Notes: generated by a model not told the origin, from the sequence alone. DNA of 64,000 nucleotides from Salipaludibacillus sp. CUR1 (GCF_021028955.1 NZ_JAIWPE010000094.1:264986-328985); one strand, 5' to 3'; shown: positions 33,476 through 43,102, counted from the first letter of the stretch. Program-made: numbers and translations.

Positions 33476-33526
33476 ATTTTTTGCAATATACCGCAAAATA
33501 ATTTATCTGTGCAAAATAATTTTTCA
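33476..33526 (+). promoter_or_regulatory. Candidate RocR upstream activating sites
   Basis: Two AT-rich imperfect palindromes with a TGCAAAA core: TTTTTTGC...GCAAAATAA (33476-33499) and TGTGCAAAATAATTTTTCA (33508-33526). They lie about 60-110 bases upstream of the sigma-54 promoter. The core resembles the UAS of B. subtilis roc genes (TGCAAAAGAATTTTGCA type). Confidence 0.55.
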
Positions 33527-33567
33527 GAAAGACTTTATGTAAAGGCTTACATAGAGCCTTTTTTAAG

Positions 33568-33584
33568 TTGGCATGATTATTGCA
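33568..33584 (+). promoter_or_regulatory. Sigma-54 (-24/-12) promoter of rocA-rocD
   Basis: TTGGCA-TGATTA-TTGCA fits TTGGCAC-N5-TTGC: GG at 33570-33571 and GC at 33582-33583 are 10 bases apart. It is 56 bases before the rocA start. Confidence 0.9.
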
Positions 33585-33639
33585 ACATATTTAACTGTTA
33601 AATAAATAAATTATAAGATTTAAAGGAGTGGATCAACCC

Positions 33640-35190
33640 ATGGTAGTACCTTACAAACATGAACCATTTACAGACTTTACAGTGGAGGAGAACCGTAAAG
33701 AATATCAGAAGGCGTTAGATTACGTGAAGAGCCAGTTAGGCCAGGAGTACCCTCTCATTATTAATGGTGAAAAAGTGTTTACTGAGGATAAAACTGTCTC
33801 AGAAAACCCTGCGAATAAAAAAGAAATTGTCGGGTACGTATCAAAGTGCAGTCAGGAACTGGCAGAGAAAGCAATGCAAGCTGCTGACGAAGCATTTAAA
33901 TCTTGGAGCAAGTGGGATCCGGCTTCTCGCGCTGACCTTCTGTTCCGTGCTTCTGCCATGATTCGCCGCAGAAAACATGAATTTTCTGCATGGCTTACTT
34001 ACGAAGCTGGGAAACCATGGAAAGAAGCAGATGCTGATACAGCAGAAGCGATTGATTTCCTTGAATACTACGCAAGACAAATTCTTCGTCTTAAAGACGG
34101 GATTGAAATCAATTCAAGAGAAGGCGAGTTTAACCGGTTTAATTATATTCCGCTTGGTGTAGGGGTTACTATTTCTCCATGGAACTTTGCCTTTGCCATT
34201 ATGGCTGGAACGACTGTTGGTCCAATGGTTGCAGGTAATACCATTCTTTTAAAGCCTGCAAAAACGACTCCTGTCATTGCATATAAATTTATGGAAGTTC
34301 TCTTGGAAGCCGGCCTTCCAAAAGGGGTAGTGAACTATATTCCTGGAAGCAGTGCAGAAATGGGCAACTATGTCGTTGATCATCCGAGAACGCGTTTTAT
34401 TAATTTCACAGGCTCTAAAGCAGTCGGTCTTCATATTGCTGAGCGTGCGGCAAAAGTTCAGGATGGCCAAAAATGGATGAAACGTGTCATTTCTGAAATG
34501 GGCGGTAAAGATACCATTATTGTAGATAATGATGCTGATCTCGATTTAGCTGTGGAGTCTATCGTTTATTCAGCTTTCGGTTTCTCCGGCCAAAAATGTT
34601 CCGCGTGTTCCCGTGCCGTCATCCATGAGGATGTTTACGATGAAGTACTTGAAAAAGTTGCTGCCCGCACGAAAGAATTAACAGTCGGTCCTACTTATAA
34701 AGATAACTCTAACTTTATGGGGCCTGTAAATGATCAGGCTGCCTTTGATAAAATACTTGATTATATTGAAGTCGGTAAGAAAGAAGGAAGGTTAATGGCA
34801 GGAGGAGAAGGCGACAGCTCTGAAGGCTACTTCATCCAGCCGACGGTATTTGCTGATGTGGACCCTGAAGCCCGCATTATGCAGGAAGAAATTTTTGGAC
34901 CAGTTGTTGCTTTCTCTAAAGCAAAAGACTTTGACGAGATGATTGATATTGCAAATAATACTGAATACGGACTGACAGGGGCTGTTATCTCCAACAACAG
35001 AGACCACCTTGAGCAGGCGCGCCAGGACTTTCATGTAGGAAACTTGTACTTTAACCGTGGATGTACAGCGGCTATTGTAGGCTATCATCCATTTGGCGGC
35101 TTTAATATGTCCGGTACAGACTCTAAAGCTGGGGGACCTGACTACCTGCTGCATTTCCTGCAGCCGAAGACTGTATCTGAAACATTTTAA
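33640..35190 (+). CDS. rocA: 1-pyrroline-5-carboxylate dehydrogenase RocA
   Basis: A 516-residue NAD-dependent aldehyde dehydrogenase that converts P5C/glutamate semialdehyde to glutamate. Seen: [13 protein letters not shown] start like B. subtilis RocA/YcgN, the NAD-binding TGSKAVG motif, the catalytic Glu block [13 protein letters not shown], and the active Cys in [15 protein letters not shown] 33640 is 11 bases after AAGGAG; GTG 33628 would start inside that ribosome binding site. First gene of the roc catabolic cluster under the sigma-54 promoter; rocD follows after 17 bases. Confidence 0.96.
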   Translation: MVVPYKHEPFTDFTVEENRKEYQKALDYVKSQLGQEYPLIINGEKVFTEDKTVSENPANKKEIVGYVSKCSQELAEKAMQAADEAFKSWSKWDPASRADLLFRASAMIRRRKHEFSAWLTYEAGKPWKEADADTAEAIDFLEYYARQILRLKDGIEINSREGEFNRFNYIPLGVGVTISPWNFAFAIMAGTTVGPMVAGNTILLKPAKTTPVIAYKFMEVLLEAGLPKGVVNYIPGSSAEMGNYVVDHPRTRFINFTGSKAVGLHIAERAAKVQDGQKWMKRVISEMGGKDTIIVDNDADLDLAVESIVYSAFGFSGQKCSACSRAVIHEDVYDEVLEKVAARTKELTVGPTYKDNSNFMGPVNDQAAFDKILDYIEVGKKEGRLMAGGEGDSSEGYFIQPTVFADVDPEARIMQEEIFGPVVAFSKAKDFDEMIDIANNTEYGLTGAVISNNRDHLEQARQDFHVGNLYFNRGCTAAIVGYHPFGGFNMSGTDSKAGGPDYLLHFLQPKTVSETF

Positions 35191-35207
35191 GTGAAAGGGG
35201 ACTTTAA

Positions 35208-36401
35208 ATGGCCACAACTACTGAGATTATCGATGTAACAGAGAAATACGGAGCCAGAAACTACAATCCTCTCCCGATTGTCATTTCCAAAGCGGAAGGT
35301 GTATGGGTAGAAGATCCTGAAGGTAACCGTTATATAGATATGCTTAGTGCCTATTCGGCAGTAAACCAGGGACACAGGCATCCTAAAATTATTGAAGCAT
35401 TAAAAAATCAGGCGGACAGAATTACGTTGACGTCCCGCGCGTTTCATAATGACCAGCTTGGTCCTTTCTATGAAACAGTTTCTAAATTGACTAAGAAAGA
35501 GATGGTCCTTCCAATGAACACAGGTGCCGAAGCGGTAGAGACAGCAGTTAAAGCTGTCCGCCGCTGGGCTTACCGTGTTAAAGGAGTGGCAGCTGACCAG
35601 GCGGAAATTATCGTCTGTGAGGAAAACTTCCACGGAAGAACGATGACAGCCGTTTCTCTCTCGTCTAACGAAGCTTACAAAAAAGACTTTGGCCCGATGC
35701 TTCCTGGTATTAAAGTGATTCCGTACGGAGATACCCAGGCACTGAAAGAGGCGATTACCCCTAATACCGCAGCTTTCTTATTCGAGCCTATTCAGGGAGA
35801 AGCGGGGATAAATATGCCTCCTGAAGGTTTCCTGAAAGAAGCATATGATATTTGTTCGGAAAATAACGTGCTTTATGTGGCTGATGAGATCCAGTGCGGG
35901 CTTGCCCGGACAGGGAAAATGTTTGCGTGCGACTGGGAGAATGTCGAACCGGATATGTACATTCTTGGTAAAGCCTTAGGCGGAGGCGTCATGCCAATAT
36001 CAGTTGTGGCTGCAAATAAAGACATTCTTGGAGTGTTTGAACCAGGATCCCATGGCTCCACTTTCGGAGGGAATCCATTATCATGCGCCGTCTCGATAGC
36101 TGCACTGGAAGTTATTGAAGATGAGAATCTTGTAGAGAGATCTCTTAAAATGGGTCAGTATTTAAAGGACCATTTAAAAGAAATTAATAACCCTAAAATT
36201 AAAGAAGTAAGAGGGAAAGGTTTATTCATTGGAGTAGAGCTGACAGAACCGGCACGTTCCTATTGTGAAAAGTTAAAAGAGAAGGGACTTCTTTGTAAAG
36301 AAACGCATGAAAATGTCATCAGGTTTGCGCCCCCTCTCGTTATTTCTCAGGAAGACCTTGATTGGGCGATTGCAAAAATTAAAGAAGTATTGGCTCAATA
36401 A
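35208..36401 (+). CDS. rocD: Ornithine aminotransferase RocD
   Basis: A 397-residue class III PLP aminotransferase giving glutamate semialdehyde from ornithine plus 2-oxoglutarate. Motifs: [20 protein letters not shown], the NFHGRTM loop, [15 protein letters not shown], and the PLP-lysine in [12 protein letters not shown] near residue 255. RocA and RocD together convert ornithine to glutamate. It begins with GGGGAC ribosome binding site 17 bases after rocA. Confidence 0.97.
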   Translation: MATTTEIIDVTEKYGARNYNPLPIVISKAEGVWVEDPEGNRYIDMLSAYSAVNQGHRHPKIIEALKNQADRITLTSRAFHNDQLGPFYETVSKLTKKEMVLPMNTGAEAVETAVKAVRRWAYRVKGVAADQAEIIVCEENFHGRTMTAVSLSSNEAYKKDFGPMLPGIKVIPYGDTQALKEAITPNTAAFLFEPIQGEAGINMPPEGFLKEAYDICSENNVLYVADEIQCGLARTGKMFACDWENVEPDMYILGKALGGGVMPISVVAANKDILGVFEPGSHGSTFGGNPLSCAVSIAALEVIEDENLVERSLKMGQYLKDHLKEINNPKIKEVRGKGLFIGVELTEPARSYCEKLKEKGLLCKETHENVIRFAPPLVISQEDLDWAIAKIKEVLAQ

Positions 36402-36453
36402 CTAATTTCTCAACAGCACTGGAACCGCACCTGTTAAGAGGAGAAATCTCAAG

Positions 36454-36493
36454 AAAAGAGGGGACTTCGTTTAGGCGGGGCTTCCTCTTTTTT
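36454..36493 (+). terminator. Terminator after rocD
   Basis: AAAAGAGG pairs with CCTCTTTT, followed by TTC; GC-rich interior may extend it. It may attenuate transcription into the proline dehydrogenase gene. Confidence 0.6.
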
Positions 36494-36584
36494 CACATAG
36501 TTGCACGGGACGGTTGGGATGAGCCTCTATAAATCATGAGTTTAATTTGGCTGAATCTGGAGAAAAGAAAGGGGTTGATTGGAG

Positions 36585-37490
36585 ATGATTACAAGAAATT
36601 TCTTCCTGTTTTTGTCCCAAAACAAATTTGTAAAAACGAAAGCAACGAAGTGGGGCCCTAAGCTTGGTGCAAAGTCAGTGATCGCAGGCGAAACAATTGA
36701 TGAAGCAATGAAAACCGTAAGCAAATTAAATGAACGCGGGCTGACTTGCACCGTTGACCATTTAGGCGAATTTGTTTATAACCGGGAAGAAGCAATTGAA
36801 TCTGCTGAATACTGCGTCAGAACGCTGGAGGCGATTGCTGAAACAGGAGTGGATTGTAATTTATCTTTGAAGCTTACTCAACTCGGGCTTGATGTTGACC
36901 GTAATTTGTGCCGTGACAACATGATGAGGATTCTTGAAACAGCTGAGAAACACGGAAATTTTGTCCGTATAGATATGGAGGACTATTCCCATTTAGATGC
37001 AACATTAGAGCTTTTACATGAACTGCGCCGGCGGTTTGATAATGTTGGAACTGCCATTCAAGCTTACCTTTACCGGGCAGATAAAGACCTTCGTGAACTT
37101 AAAGGGACTAATATCCGGCTGATCAAAGGGGCTTACAAAGAATCACCTGAAGTGGCTTACCAGAAGCAGGCTGAGGTTGACCGTAATTATTTTAATATTA
37201 TAAAAACTCATCTGTTAAATGGCAGCTATGCTGCTATTGCGACGCATGACCATCAAATAATAGACCAGGTCAAAGCATTTGCAAAAGAAAACGGCATAAG
37301 CAAAGACCAGTTTGAATTTCAGATGCTTTACGGGTTCAGAAGTGAACTCCAGAATGAAATAGCAAAAGAAGGCTATAAAATGAGAGTTTACGTGCCTTTT
37401 GGCGAAGACTGGTACGGATACTTTATGCGTCGTCTGGCGGAACGCCCTCAAAACGTGACCTTTGCAATTAAAGGGCTGCTGTCAAAATAA
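36585..37490 (+). CDS. putB: Proline dehydrogenase (PutB/FadM type)
   Basis: A 301-residue monofunctional FAD-dependent proline dehydrogenase that oxidises proline to P5C. The start MITRNFFLFLSQNKF and the TIM-barrel segments TVDHLGEFV, DMEDYSHLDATLELL, IKGAYKESPEVA, ATHDHQII, FEFQMLYGFR and DWYGYFMRRLAERP (flavin and proline contacts) match the Bacillus enzyme. P5C then goes to RocA. The ATG has AAAGGGG about 12 bases upstream and GGAG directly touching it. It follows a terminator-like hairpin after rocD, so it may have weaker coupled expression. Confidence 0.95.
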   Translation: MITRNFFLFLSQNKFVKTKATKWGPKLGAKSVIAGETIDEAMKTVSKLNERGLTCTVDHLGEFVYNREEAIESAEYCVRTLEAIAETGVDCNLSLKLTQLGLDVDRNLCRDNMMRILETAEKHGNFVRIDMEDYSHLDATLELLHELRRRFDNVGTAIQAYLYRADKDLRELKGTNIRLIKGAYKESPEVAYQKQAEVDRNYFNIIKTHLLNGSYAAIATHDHQIIDQVKAFAKENGISKDQFEFQMLYGFRSELQNEIAKEGYKMRVYVPFGEDWYGYFMRRLAERPQNVTFAIKGLLSK

Positions 37491-37520
37491 AAGCATTATT
37501 TTTAAGAAGAGGTGGAAGGG

Positions 37521-38423
37521 TTGAATAGTAAAATTTCGATTATAGGCGTCCCTATGGATTTGGGGCAGAACCGCCGTGGTGTGGACATGGGTCCCAGTGT
37601 GATCCGTTATGCCGGGATAGAAGAACGCCTGAAAAATTTAGGATATGAAGTAAAAGACCGGGGAAACATTGATATCGGCCGCCCGCCTCAGCTTGACGTC
37701 AAGAATGAAGATAACCTAAAAGATCTGGAAGTCGTTGTTGAGGCTAATCAAAGTTTAGAAGAGAAAGTGTCTGAAGTCATAGGCGAAGGGGATTTTCCGC
37801 TAATATTAGGGGGGGATCACAGTATAGCTATCGGAACGTTGGCGGGGGTCGCAAATAAAGCAGATAACCTCGGAGTTATCTGGTATGATGCGCACGGGGA
37901 TTTAAACACAGGTGAAACCTCTCCTTCAGGAAATATCCATGGTATGCCGCTTGCAGTCAGTTTAGGTATAGGCCATCCTTTACTTACTGAAATAGGCGGA
38001 TACGCGCCGAAAATTAAACCTGAGAATGTGGTGATTATCGGGGCCCGTTCTCTCGATGAGGGAGAAAGAAAGCTTATTAAAGAAAAAGGCATTAAAGTGT
38101 ACACGATGCATGAGATTGATCGAATGGGCATGAGTAAAGTGATGGAAGAAGCGATTGAGCATGTCTCGAAGAACACCGATGCAGTACACCTCAGTCTGGA
38201 CCTTGATGCGCTTGACCCGCATGATGCTCCTGGGGTCGGCACACCAGTCATTGGCGGACCAAGTTACCGGGAAACCCACTTGGCAATGGAAATGCTTGCA
38301 GAGAAAAATATTATTACTTCAGCTGAATTTGTAGAAGTTAATCCTATCCTGGATAATAAAAATCAGACGGCCGAGGCTGCGGTGGGACTCGTCGGTTCTC
38401 TCTTTGGCGAAAAACTTCTTTAA
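37521..38423 (+). CDS. rocF: Arginase RocF
   Basis: A 300-residue manganese hydrolase producing ornithine and urea from arginine. The Mn ligands are visible: GGDHSIAIGT, WYDAHGDLN, and LDLDALDPHDAPGVGTP. The TTG start at 37521 matches the N-terminus of homologues (L-N-S-K-I-S-I-I-G-V-P-M-D-L-G), with GAGGTGG upstream. It ends the arginine/proline catabolic set rocA-rocD-putB-rocF, in that order; rocR is divergent. No urease is here, so urea may be excreted or handled elsewhere. Confidence 0.96.
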   Translation: MNSKISIIGVPMDLGQNRRGVDMGPSVIRYAGIEERLKNLGYEVKDRGNIDIGRPPQLDVKNEDNLKDLEVVVEANQSLEEKVSEVIGEGDFPLILGGDHSIAIGTLAGVANKADNLGVIWYDAHGDLNTGETSPSGNIHGMPLAVSLGIGHPLLTEIGGYAPKIKPENVVIIGARSLDEGERKLIKEKGIKVYTMHEIDRMGMSKVMEEAIEHVSKNTDAVHLSLDLDALDPHDAPGVGTPVIGGPSYRETHLAMEMLAEKNIITSAEFVEVNPILDNKNQTAEAAVGLVGSLFGEKLL

Positions 38424-38443
38424 CAGATTAATAGAATTATTTG

Positions 38444-38479
38444 ACCGGACGTTCCAGAGTTACTAACGTTCGGTTTTTG
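38444..38479 (+). terminator. Terminator of the roc cluster
   Basis: ACCGGACGTT pairs with AACGTTCGGT (one G-T), then TTTTTG. Confidence 0.8.
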
Positions 38480-38581
38480 TTTGGAAAGACGGCCGAGAGC
38501 CCTGTTATTCGGACGCTTTTCTAAAAATACGTTTAGTTCCGGGAATACGTGGGAACCCGATTTACACAGGAGGGTGATACG

Positions 38582-38821
38582 ATGTCAAAACCAGGACTGA
38601 ATACTTTAAAACCAGGCCAGCATTATCTTGCAAAGGATCTGGACAGCTTCATATCATCTACCGATGCGGTGCTGCTGTCTTCCAATGATAATCAGCTGTT
38701 CACTGAGCCGGAACGGGAATATAAAGTGATGCATGAATTTACCGGTTTTTTTGAGCACTCAATGGAAGACGGCGAAAAATACTTCAGGGAAAAGAAAGCT
38801 TATGTTGTAGAAAAAGTTTAA
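38582..38821 (+). CDS. Small conserved-looking protein, unknown function
   Basis: A 79-residue acidic soluble protein (MSKPGLNTLKPGQHYLAKD start). ATG 38582 follows an excellent AGGAGGG. No family could be named. It carries no signal peptide or transmembrane helix and has several Glu/Asp and Lys runs. It sits between rocF and the convergent mgtE behind the roc terminator. It may be a small cytosolic regulator or stress protein. Confidence 0.65.
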   Translation: MSKPGLNTLKPGQHYLAKDLDSFISSTDAVLLSSNDNQLFTEPEREYKVMHEFTGFFEHSMEDGEKYFREKKAYVVEKV

Positions 38822-38828
38822 GAATTGA

Positions 38829-38872
38829 GAAAAGCCATTCGTGGAAATTGCAGCTTCCATGAATGGCTTTTC
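38829..38872. terminator. Shared bidirectional terminator
   Basis: GAAAAGCCATTCGTGGAA pairs with TTCCATGAATGGCTTTTC (18-bp stem, one mismatch) with T-rich flanks on both sides, between the small protein gene and mgtE. Confidence 0.9.
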
Positions 38873-38876
38873 TTTT

Positions 38877-40220
38877 TCAAATAAGCAGGTGCATCATACT
38901 CGTCGCAATGCCGAAGTAGATTAACAATGAAAAAATGTCGTTTAAAGTTGTAATTAACGGACCTGAAGCAACAGCAGGGTCAAGCCCGAGGCGGTATAAA
39001 ACGAGGGGGATAACGGTGCCGGCCATGGTCCCAATAATAAGCGTAGCAAGAAGGCTGACCCCTACTACGACGCCAAACATAATGGACTGCCAGACAGTCG
39101 CTACCAGGAACACGAGTATGCCGCACACAACCCCGATAATAATACCTACTTTAAATTCCCGCCATATGAGCTGAAGAATAGTTTTGCGGTCAGTCTCATT
39201 GGTTACAAGCCCGCGGACAACGACTGCAAGCGACTGTGTCCCGGTATTTCCGGTCATACCCGCAATCATCGGCATAAAGAATATGAGAGCCACCACTTGT
39301 TCAAGAGTATTCTCAAAGCTGTCTAATATGCCTCCTGAAATAAGGCCGATAAACAGGAGAAGAATGAGCCATGGGAGCCTTCGGTATGAAGCGACATAGG
39401 CTTTCGTCTGAAAGTCAATATCTTTCCCTGAAGCCGATAATTTTTCAATATCTTCCTGTGCTTCTTCAATAAACACATCGATAATGTCATCGACTGTTAC
39501 AATTCCTTTTAGCACATTTTTATCATCAACGACGGGAACAGCAAGGAAGTCATACCTCTGAATGAGCTGGGCGACGTCCTCCTGGTCAGTCTCCGTAGTC
39601 ACAGAGATTACCCTGTTAAACATAATGTCATATATTTTTTCGTTCATATCAGCCAGTAAAAGATCCCGGTACGAGACCACACCAACGAGTTTTTGATTCT
39701 CATCAATGACATACAGATAATAAATGTTCCTTGTGAATTCAGCAAAACTTTTAAATTTATCAACGGCTTCCCGGACGGTATAATAATCACGGATCCAGAC
39801 AAATTCATTAGTCATAATACCGCCTGCTGTTTCCGGCGGGTAACTCATCAGCTGCTGGACGGTTCTTGACTCATCTTTTTCCATAGCTGATAAGTATTCG
39901 TCCAGTTTTTCCTGGGATATTTCACCGAGTAGATCTGCCAGGTCGTCATTATCCATAATATCCATAATTTTAGATGACTTTTCAATCCCCAGCTTCTGAA
40001 GAACTTCCTGCTGCATGTCGGCATCCAGTTCCATCATTAAATCCGCTATATCTTTGGAAGTAATAAAGGTAAGGAATTTAAAATGGTGCTTTTCCGGAAG
40101 CGCTTTATAAAGCTCTGCAAGATCGTACGGGTGCAACTCTTCGGTTATTTCCTGTAAAGCTCTTTTCTTATTGTCTTTTAAATACTTTATAGTTAAAACA
40201 GTCAGTTTGTCAGTATCCAT
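38877..40220 (-). CDS. mgtE: Magnesium transporter MgtE
   Basis: A 447-residue MgtE channel. It has an N-terminal helical superfamily domain (residues 1-130), two CBS domains (residues 135-255), a plug helix, and five C-terminal transmembrane helices with AGMTGNTGTQSLAVVVRG near residue 325, the family selectivity signature. The C-terminal DPAVASGPLITTLNDIFSLLIYFG is also diagnostic. The homodimer imports Mg2+, gated by intracellular Mg2+. No M-box riboswitch was seen before it. Standard length. Confidence 0.96.
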   Translation of the reverse strand: MDTDKLTVLTIKYLKDNKKRALQEITEELHPYDLAELYKALPEKHHFKFLTFITSKDIADLMMELDADMQQEVLQKLGIEKSSKIMDIMDNDDLADLLGEISQEKLDEYLSAMEKDESRTVQQLMSYPPETAGGIMTNEFVWIRDYYTVREAVDKFKSFAEFTRNIYYLYVIDENQKLVGVVSYRDLLLADMNEKIYDIMFNRVISVTTETDQEDVAQLIQRYDFLAVPVVDDKNVLKGIVTVDDIIDVFIEEAQEDIEKLSASGKDIDFQTKAYVASYRRLPWLILLLFIGLISGGILDSFENTLEQVVALIFFMPMIAGMTGNTGTQSLAVVVRGLVTNETDRKTILQLIWREFKVGIIIGVVCGILVFLVATVWQSIMFGVVVGVSLLATLIIGTMAGTVIPLVLYRLGLDPAVASGPLITTLNDIFSLLIYFGIATSMMHLLI

Positions 40221-40320
40221 AGAGAAACACCCTTTCTTGAGCTTTCAACCATACCAGTTAACGGCGGGGAGTTAATATTTTTATAAATATATTCAACTAA
40301 ATGGCAATTGGACATCAAAA

Positions 40321-40360
40321 AAAGCCGCTGTTCTGAGTATATCACTCAAACAGCGGCTTT
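40321..40360 (-). terminator. Terminator of the ba3-oxidase genes
   Basis: On the minus strand AAAGCCGCTGTTTGAGT pairs with ACTCAGAACAGCGGCTTT (one bulge), followed by TTTTTTTG. Confidence 0.88.
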
Positions 40361-40366
40361 ATCATT

Positions 40367-42067
40367 TTATCTTATTAAATTATTAAAAGCAGGAGACCCT
40401 GGCGGTGCATTGACAATCATATCGTAAATTGGAATTGTGTATGCAAACAAAATTAATACGACAGCAATACCGATCCACAATTTCCAGTTTTCCAGGAGTG
40501 CCGGAGTATGCGGCGTGTCGTCCGGGTCTGGAGTCATTGGGAATTCAGTCTCACCCTTAGGAGCGAACCATGCTAAATAGATAAAGTTGTAAAACATGAG
40601 AATTCCAGCTGCTGTTAGAATGACGCCGCCGATAGCAACGGTGATATGGCTGGCAAATATCCCTTCAAACCACGACATAGCCTGTGGGTGGTCCTGATAT
40701 GTTGTATAAGCTGTCCGTCTTGGAGCGCCAAATAGACCCAGAATATGCATCGCCCCCGACATGAGGAACATACCGATCGTCCAAAGCCAGGTAGTTACCA
40801 TTCCGGACCGGTTCATAGACTTTGTCAGACGGCGCCCTGTTATGACAGGGATCAGCCAGAAGGCCATTCCGAAGAAAGTCAGGATGACAGTTGTGCCCAC
40901 CGTTAAATGGAAGTGGCCGACAACCCACAAAGTGTTATGCACGACAGCATTAAGCTGAAAACTGGCATTAATTAAACCGCCTGCGCCCGCAGGAATAAAT
41001 ACGAGCATTCCCATAAACGGGGCAAAAAACCTGACATCTCCCCACGGGAGTTTTTTAATCCAGCTGAACAATCCTTTTCCGCCCTGCTCCCGGCCGGTTT
41101 GTTCAAAAGTGGCAAAAATAGAGAAAGCAGTCAGTAAGGACGGCACCACTACCACAAACGTCAGGACCGTCTGAATATACTTCCAGAACTCTGTAATTCC
41201 GGCCTCCATCAGCTGATGGTGAAAGCCGACAGGAATAGAGAACAATAGAAACAGAATAAATGCAAGACGAGCAAGAGATCCGCTGAAAAGCCTGCCGCCT
41301 ATTACTTTAGGTATAACCAGATACCAGACCATGTAAGCAGGCATAATCCAGAAATAAACGAGCGGATGGCCGAAATACCAGAAAAGCGTTCTGCTTAACA
41401 GGACGTTAATTTCATCGGTCATGCCTAAAGCCCATGGCAGCATTTGTCCCAGTACTGTCGCTGCTACACCCAACCCTGCGACAACCCATAAAATGAGTGT
41501 GGCAGTGGCCATAAAGCCGAAAAGCGGCGTAGGTTCACCTGGATGCTCTTTTTTCCATTGGAAATAGTGTGCCATAATAGCTGCTCCAGCCACCCAGGTT
41601 CCAACAACAAAGAGAGCCAGACCGCTGTAAAAAATATAGTGAGCCTGTAAAGGAGCGTAAAAAGTATATAAAACAGAGGCTTCATTCGCAATGATCATGG
41701 AGGCGGCCATCAGTGTACCAATGGTCGTAATGATAAACCCAGCCCATCCCATTTTCCGCAGGCGGTCAGAAAAAGCCCCGTGTGTTCTGCTCATACCTGC
41801 AAAAAAGAAGCCGAAAATTAAATAAGTAGTAAAAACAAGTGCTAATAATACGCCATGAGCAGTGAGTATCTGATAGTAGCCAAGCCAAGCGGGGAGTTCG
41901 ATTATGCCGCCGCGTGCAAGCCCCTGAAGCAGTCCGCCGAGAATACCGATAAGAAAAGCAAAAAATGCGACCACCACGTGGACAAACGATAATTTTGCAT
42001 CTTTGGAAGCCACATGGGCAGGTTCTTCTGTTAATGGCAGTTTATAAGCTAAATTAGATTGTAACAT
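40367..42067 (-). CDS. cbaA: ba3-type cytochrome c oxidase subunit I
   Basis: A 566-residue heme-copper oxidase subunit of the B family. Twelve or more hydrophobic helices. Ligands: low-spin heme His in QILTAHGVLL, the CuB His/Tyr cross-link in YFGHPLVYFWIMPAYMVWY, HH in GFHHQLMEAG, and heme His pair in VVGHFHLTVGT. The lack of the A-family Glu of the D-channel supports ba3. It reduces O2 with high affinity at low oxygen. It overlaps the subunit II stop by one base. No CtaB/heme A genes are in the window. Confidence 0.95.
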   Translation of the reverse strand: MLQSNLAYKLPLTEEPAHVASKDAKLSFVHVVVAFFAFLIGILGGLLQGLARGGIIELPAWLGYYQILTAHGVLLALVFTTYLIFGFFFAGMSRTHGAFSDRLRKMGWAGFIITTIGTLMAASMIIANEASVLYTFYAPLQAHYIFYSGLALFVVGTWVAGAAIMAHYFQWKKEHPGEPTPLFGFMATATLILWVVAGLGVAATVLGQMLPWALGMTDEINVLLSRTLFWYFGHPLVYFWIMPAYMVWYLVIPKVIGGRLFSGSLARLAFILFLLFSIPVGFHHQLMEAGITEFWKYIQTVLTFVVVVPSLLTAFSIFATFEQTGREQGGKGLFSWIKKLPWGDVRFFAPFMGMLVFIPAGAGGLINASFQLNAVVHNTLWVVGHFHLTVGTTVILTFFGMAFWLIPVITGRRLTKSMNRSGMVTTWLWTIGMFLMSGAMHILGLFGAPRRTAYTTYQDHPQAMSWFEGIFASHITVAIGGVILTAAGILMFYNFIYLAWFAPKGETEFPMTPDPDDTPHTPALLENWKLWIGIAVVLILFAYTIPIYDMIVNAPPGSPAFNNLIR

Positions 42068-42534
42068 TACGGTGTCACCTCAATTTTCATTTGCATATAA
42101 TGATGGCCTGTGCCGCAATATTCATTACAGATCACTAAATATTCCCCAGGTTCTGTAAAGGTATGTTCAGTCATATTAACGTGCCCTGGTGTTATCATCA
42201 TATTGACGTTTGTCCCTGGAATGGTAAAACTGTGAACGACATCCTGGCTTGTCACCTCAAAAATTACCGTAGAACCAGCAGGTATTTCAATGGTGTCCGG
42301 GCTGTAGCCATAAGTCAAAGCCACGATCCGTGCCCGATACGTATCTTCATTGATCTGATCCAGGCCTGGTTCTGCAAAAACGGTATCTTCAAGGTTTTGA
42401 GAATCTACAGAAGCCATATGGCTGGGCGGCTGCTGGCCAAATGCAAAAGCGGCCACGCCTAAAACGGCAAGAAACAAGACAAGTGACCCTATACCAAAGG
42501 TTAACCAGATTTTTTCATATTTGTGTAAATGCAT
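42067..42534 (-). CDS. cbaB: ba3-type cytochrome c oxidase subunit II (CuA)
   Basis: A 155-residue subunit with one N-terminal transmembrane helix (residues 12-33) and an extracytoplasmic cupredoxin domain. The CuA ligands are His in VVHSFTIPG and the CNEYCGTGHHYM motif near residue 136-147 (Cys, Glu, Cys, His, Met). The single TM is a hallmark of ba3 oxidases, unlike the two in A-family subunit II. It accepts electrons from cytochrome c and passes them to subunit I. Confidence 0.95.
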   Translation of the reverse strand: MHLHKYEKIWLTFGIGSLVLFLAVLGVAAFAFGQQPPSHMASVDSQNLEDTVFAEPGLDQINEDTYRARIVALTYGYSPDTIEIPAGSTVIFEVTSQDVVHSFTIPGTNVNMMITPGHVNMTEHTFTEPGEYLVICNEYCGTGHHYMQMKIEVTP

Positions 42535-42557
42535 CCCCGTACTCCCCCCTCTGAAAG

Positions 42558-42713
42558 TTAAGTTCTAATTAAGAATAGATAGAAAACTGCAAACCATGAA
42601 ACGAAAATAAAAGCACCTACAAACATAACGAAGACTAGTGTCCCTTTTAAAGATGAATGATCTTCCTGTTTAAGCTGCTGATGCTGCTGAGTTTTCAGCA
42701 CAGTCCGGCTCAT
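42558..42713 (-). CDS. ba3 oxidase subunit IIa (single-helix, 51 residues)
   Basis: A 51-residue frame starting MSRTVLKTQQHQQLKQEDHS, then one hydrophobic helix (GTLVFVMFVGAFIFVSWFAVF). This is the size and layout of the subunit 2A found beside B-family oxidase genes. GGGAGGGG lies 5 bases before the ATG. It precedes subunit II by 23 bases on the same strand, so the order IIa-II-I is an operon. The match is by size, position and helix, not by an alignment. Confidence 0.85.
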   Translation of the reverse strand: MSRTVLKTQQHQQLKQEDHSSLKGTLVFVMFVGAFIFVSWFAVFYLFLIRT

Positions 42714-42956
42714 GAGATCCCCTCCCGCAGAAATTTACATAATTTTTTACTCCGTGTCATTTCTATCATATAAGAATGAATGAGTGTGATGAAAAGCAAA
42801 TTGTGAAGAATTAGTGAAAAGTTTAACAAATACTTTTAACACTGTGGCAATAGTATTTAAGAGAGGATCTTATACACAGTTTTATTTATAAAGTCAACAT
42901 TTAAATTTATTAAATGAAAAGGTTTGCAAATATTTATGACAGTGTTTTGAACAACA
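42714..42956. other. Divergent intergenic region between the oxidase and iron-transport genes
   Basis: AT-rich, no gene seen. The promoter of the oxidase operon must lie here on the minus strand, but no convincing -35/-10 pair was identified. Confidence 0.4.
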
Positions 42957-43010
42957 TTGACGCTAAAAAAAATGGTGTGCTATAATTCACTTATAATGAA
43001 AATCATTCTC
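42957..43010 (+). promoter_or_regulatory. Promoter and Fur box of fbpC
   Basis: TTGACG (42957-42962) and TATAAT (42981-42986) with an 18-base spacer. Just downstream, TATAATGAAAATCATTCTC (42992-43010) resembles the Fur box (TGATAATNATTATCA type). Iron-replete Fur would block elongation or open complex formation. Confidence 0.75.
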
Positions 43011-43102
43011 AACTAATTTTTAATCATTCTAATCTAGTAATATATAAACGTTCAGCCATGAGATGAAGATGACCATTCAAGTATTTCCGGGAGGTAGGAA
43101 CG

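Noticed and set aside
40221..40320. M-box (Mg2+) riboswitch before mgtE
   Set aside because: Only about 100 bases separate mgtE from the oxidase terminator, with no M-box core seen.
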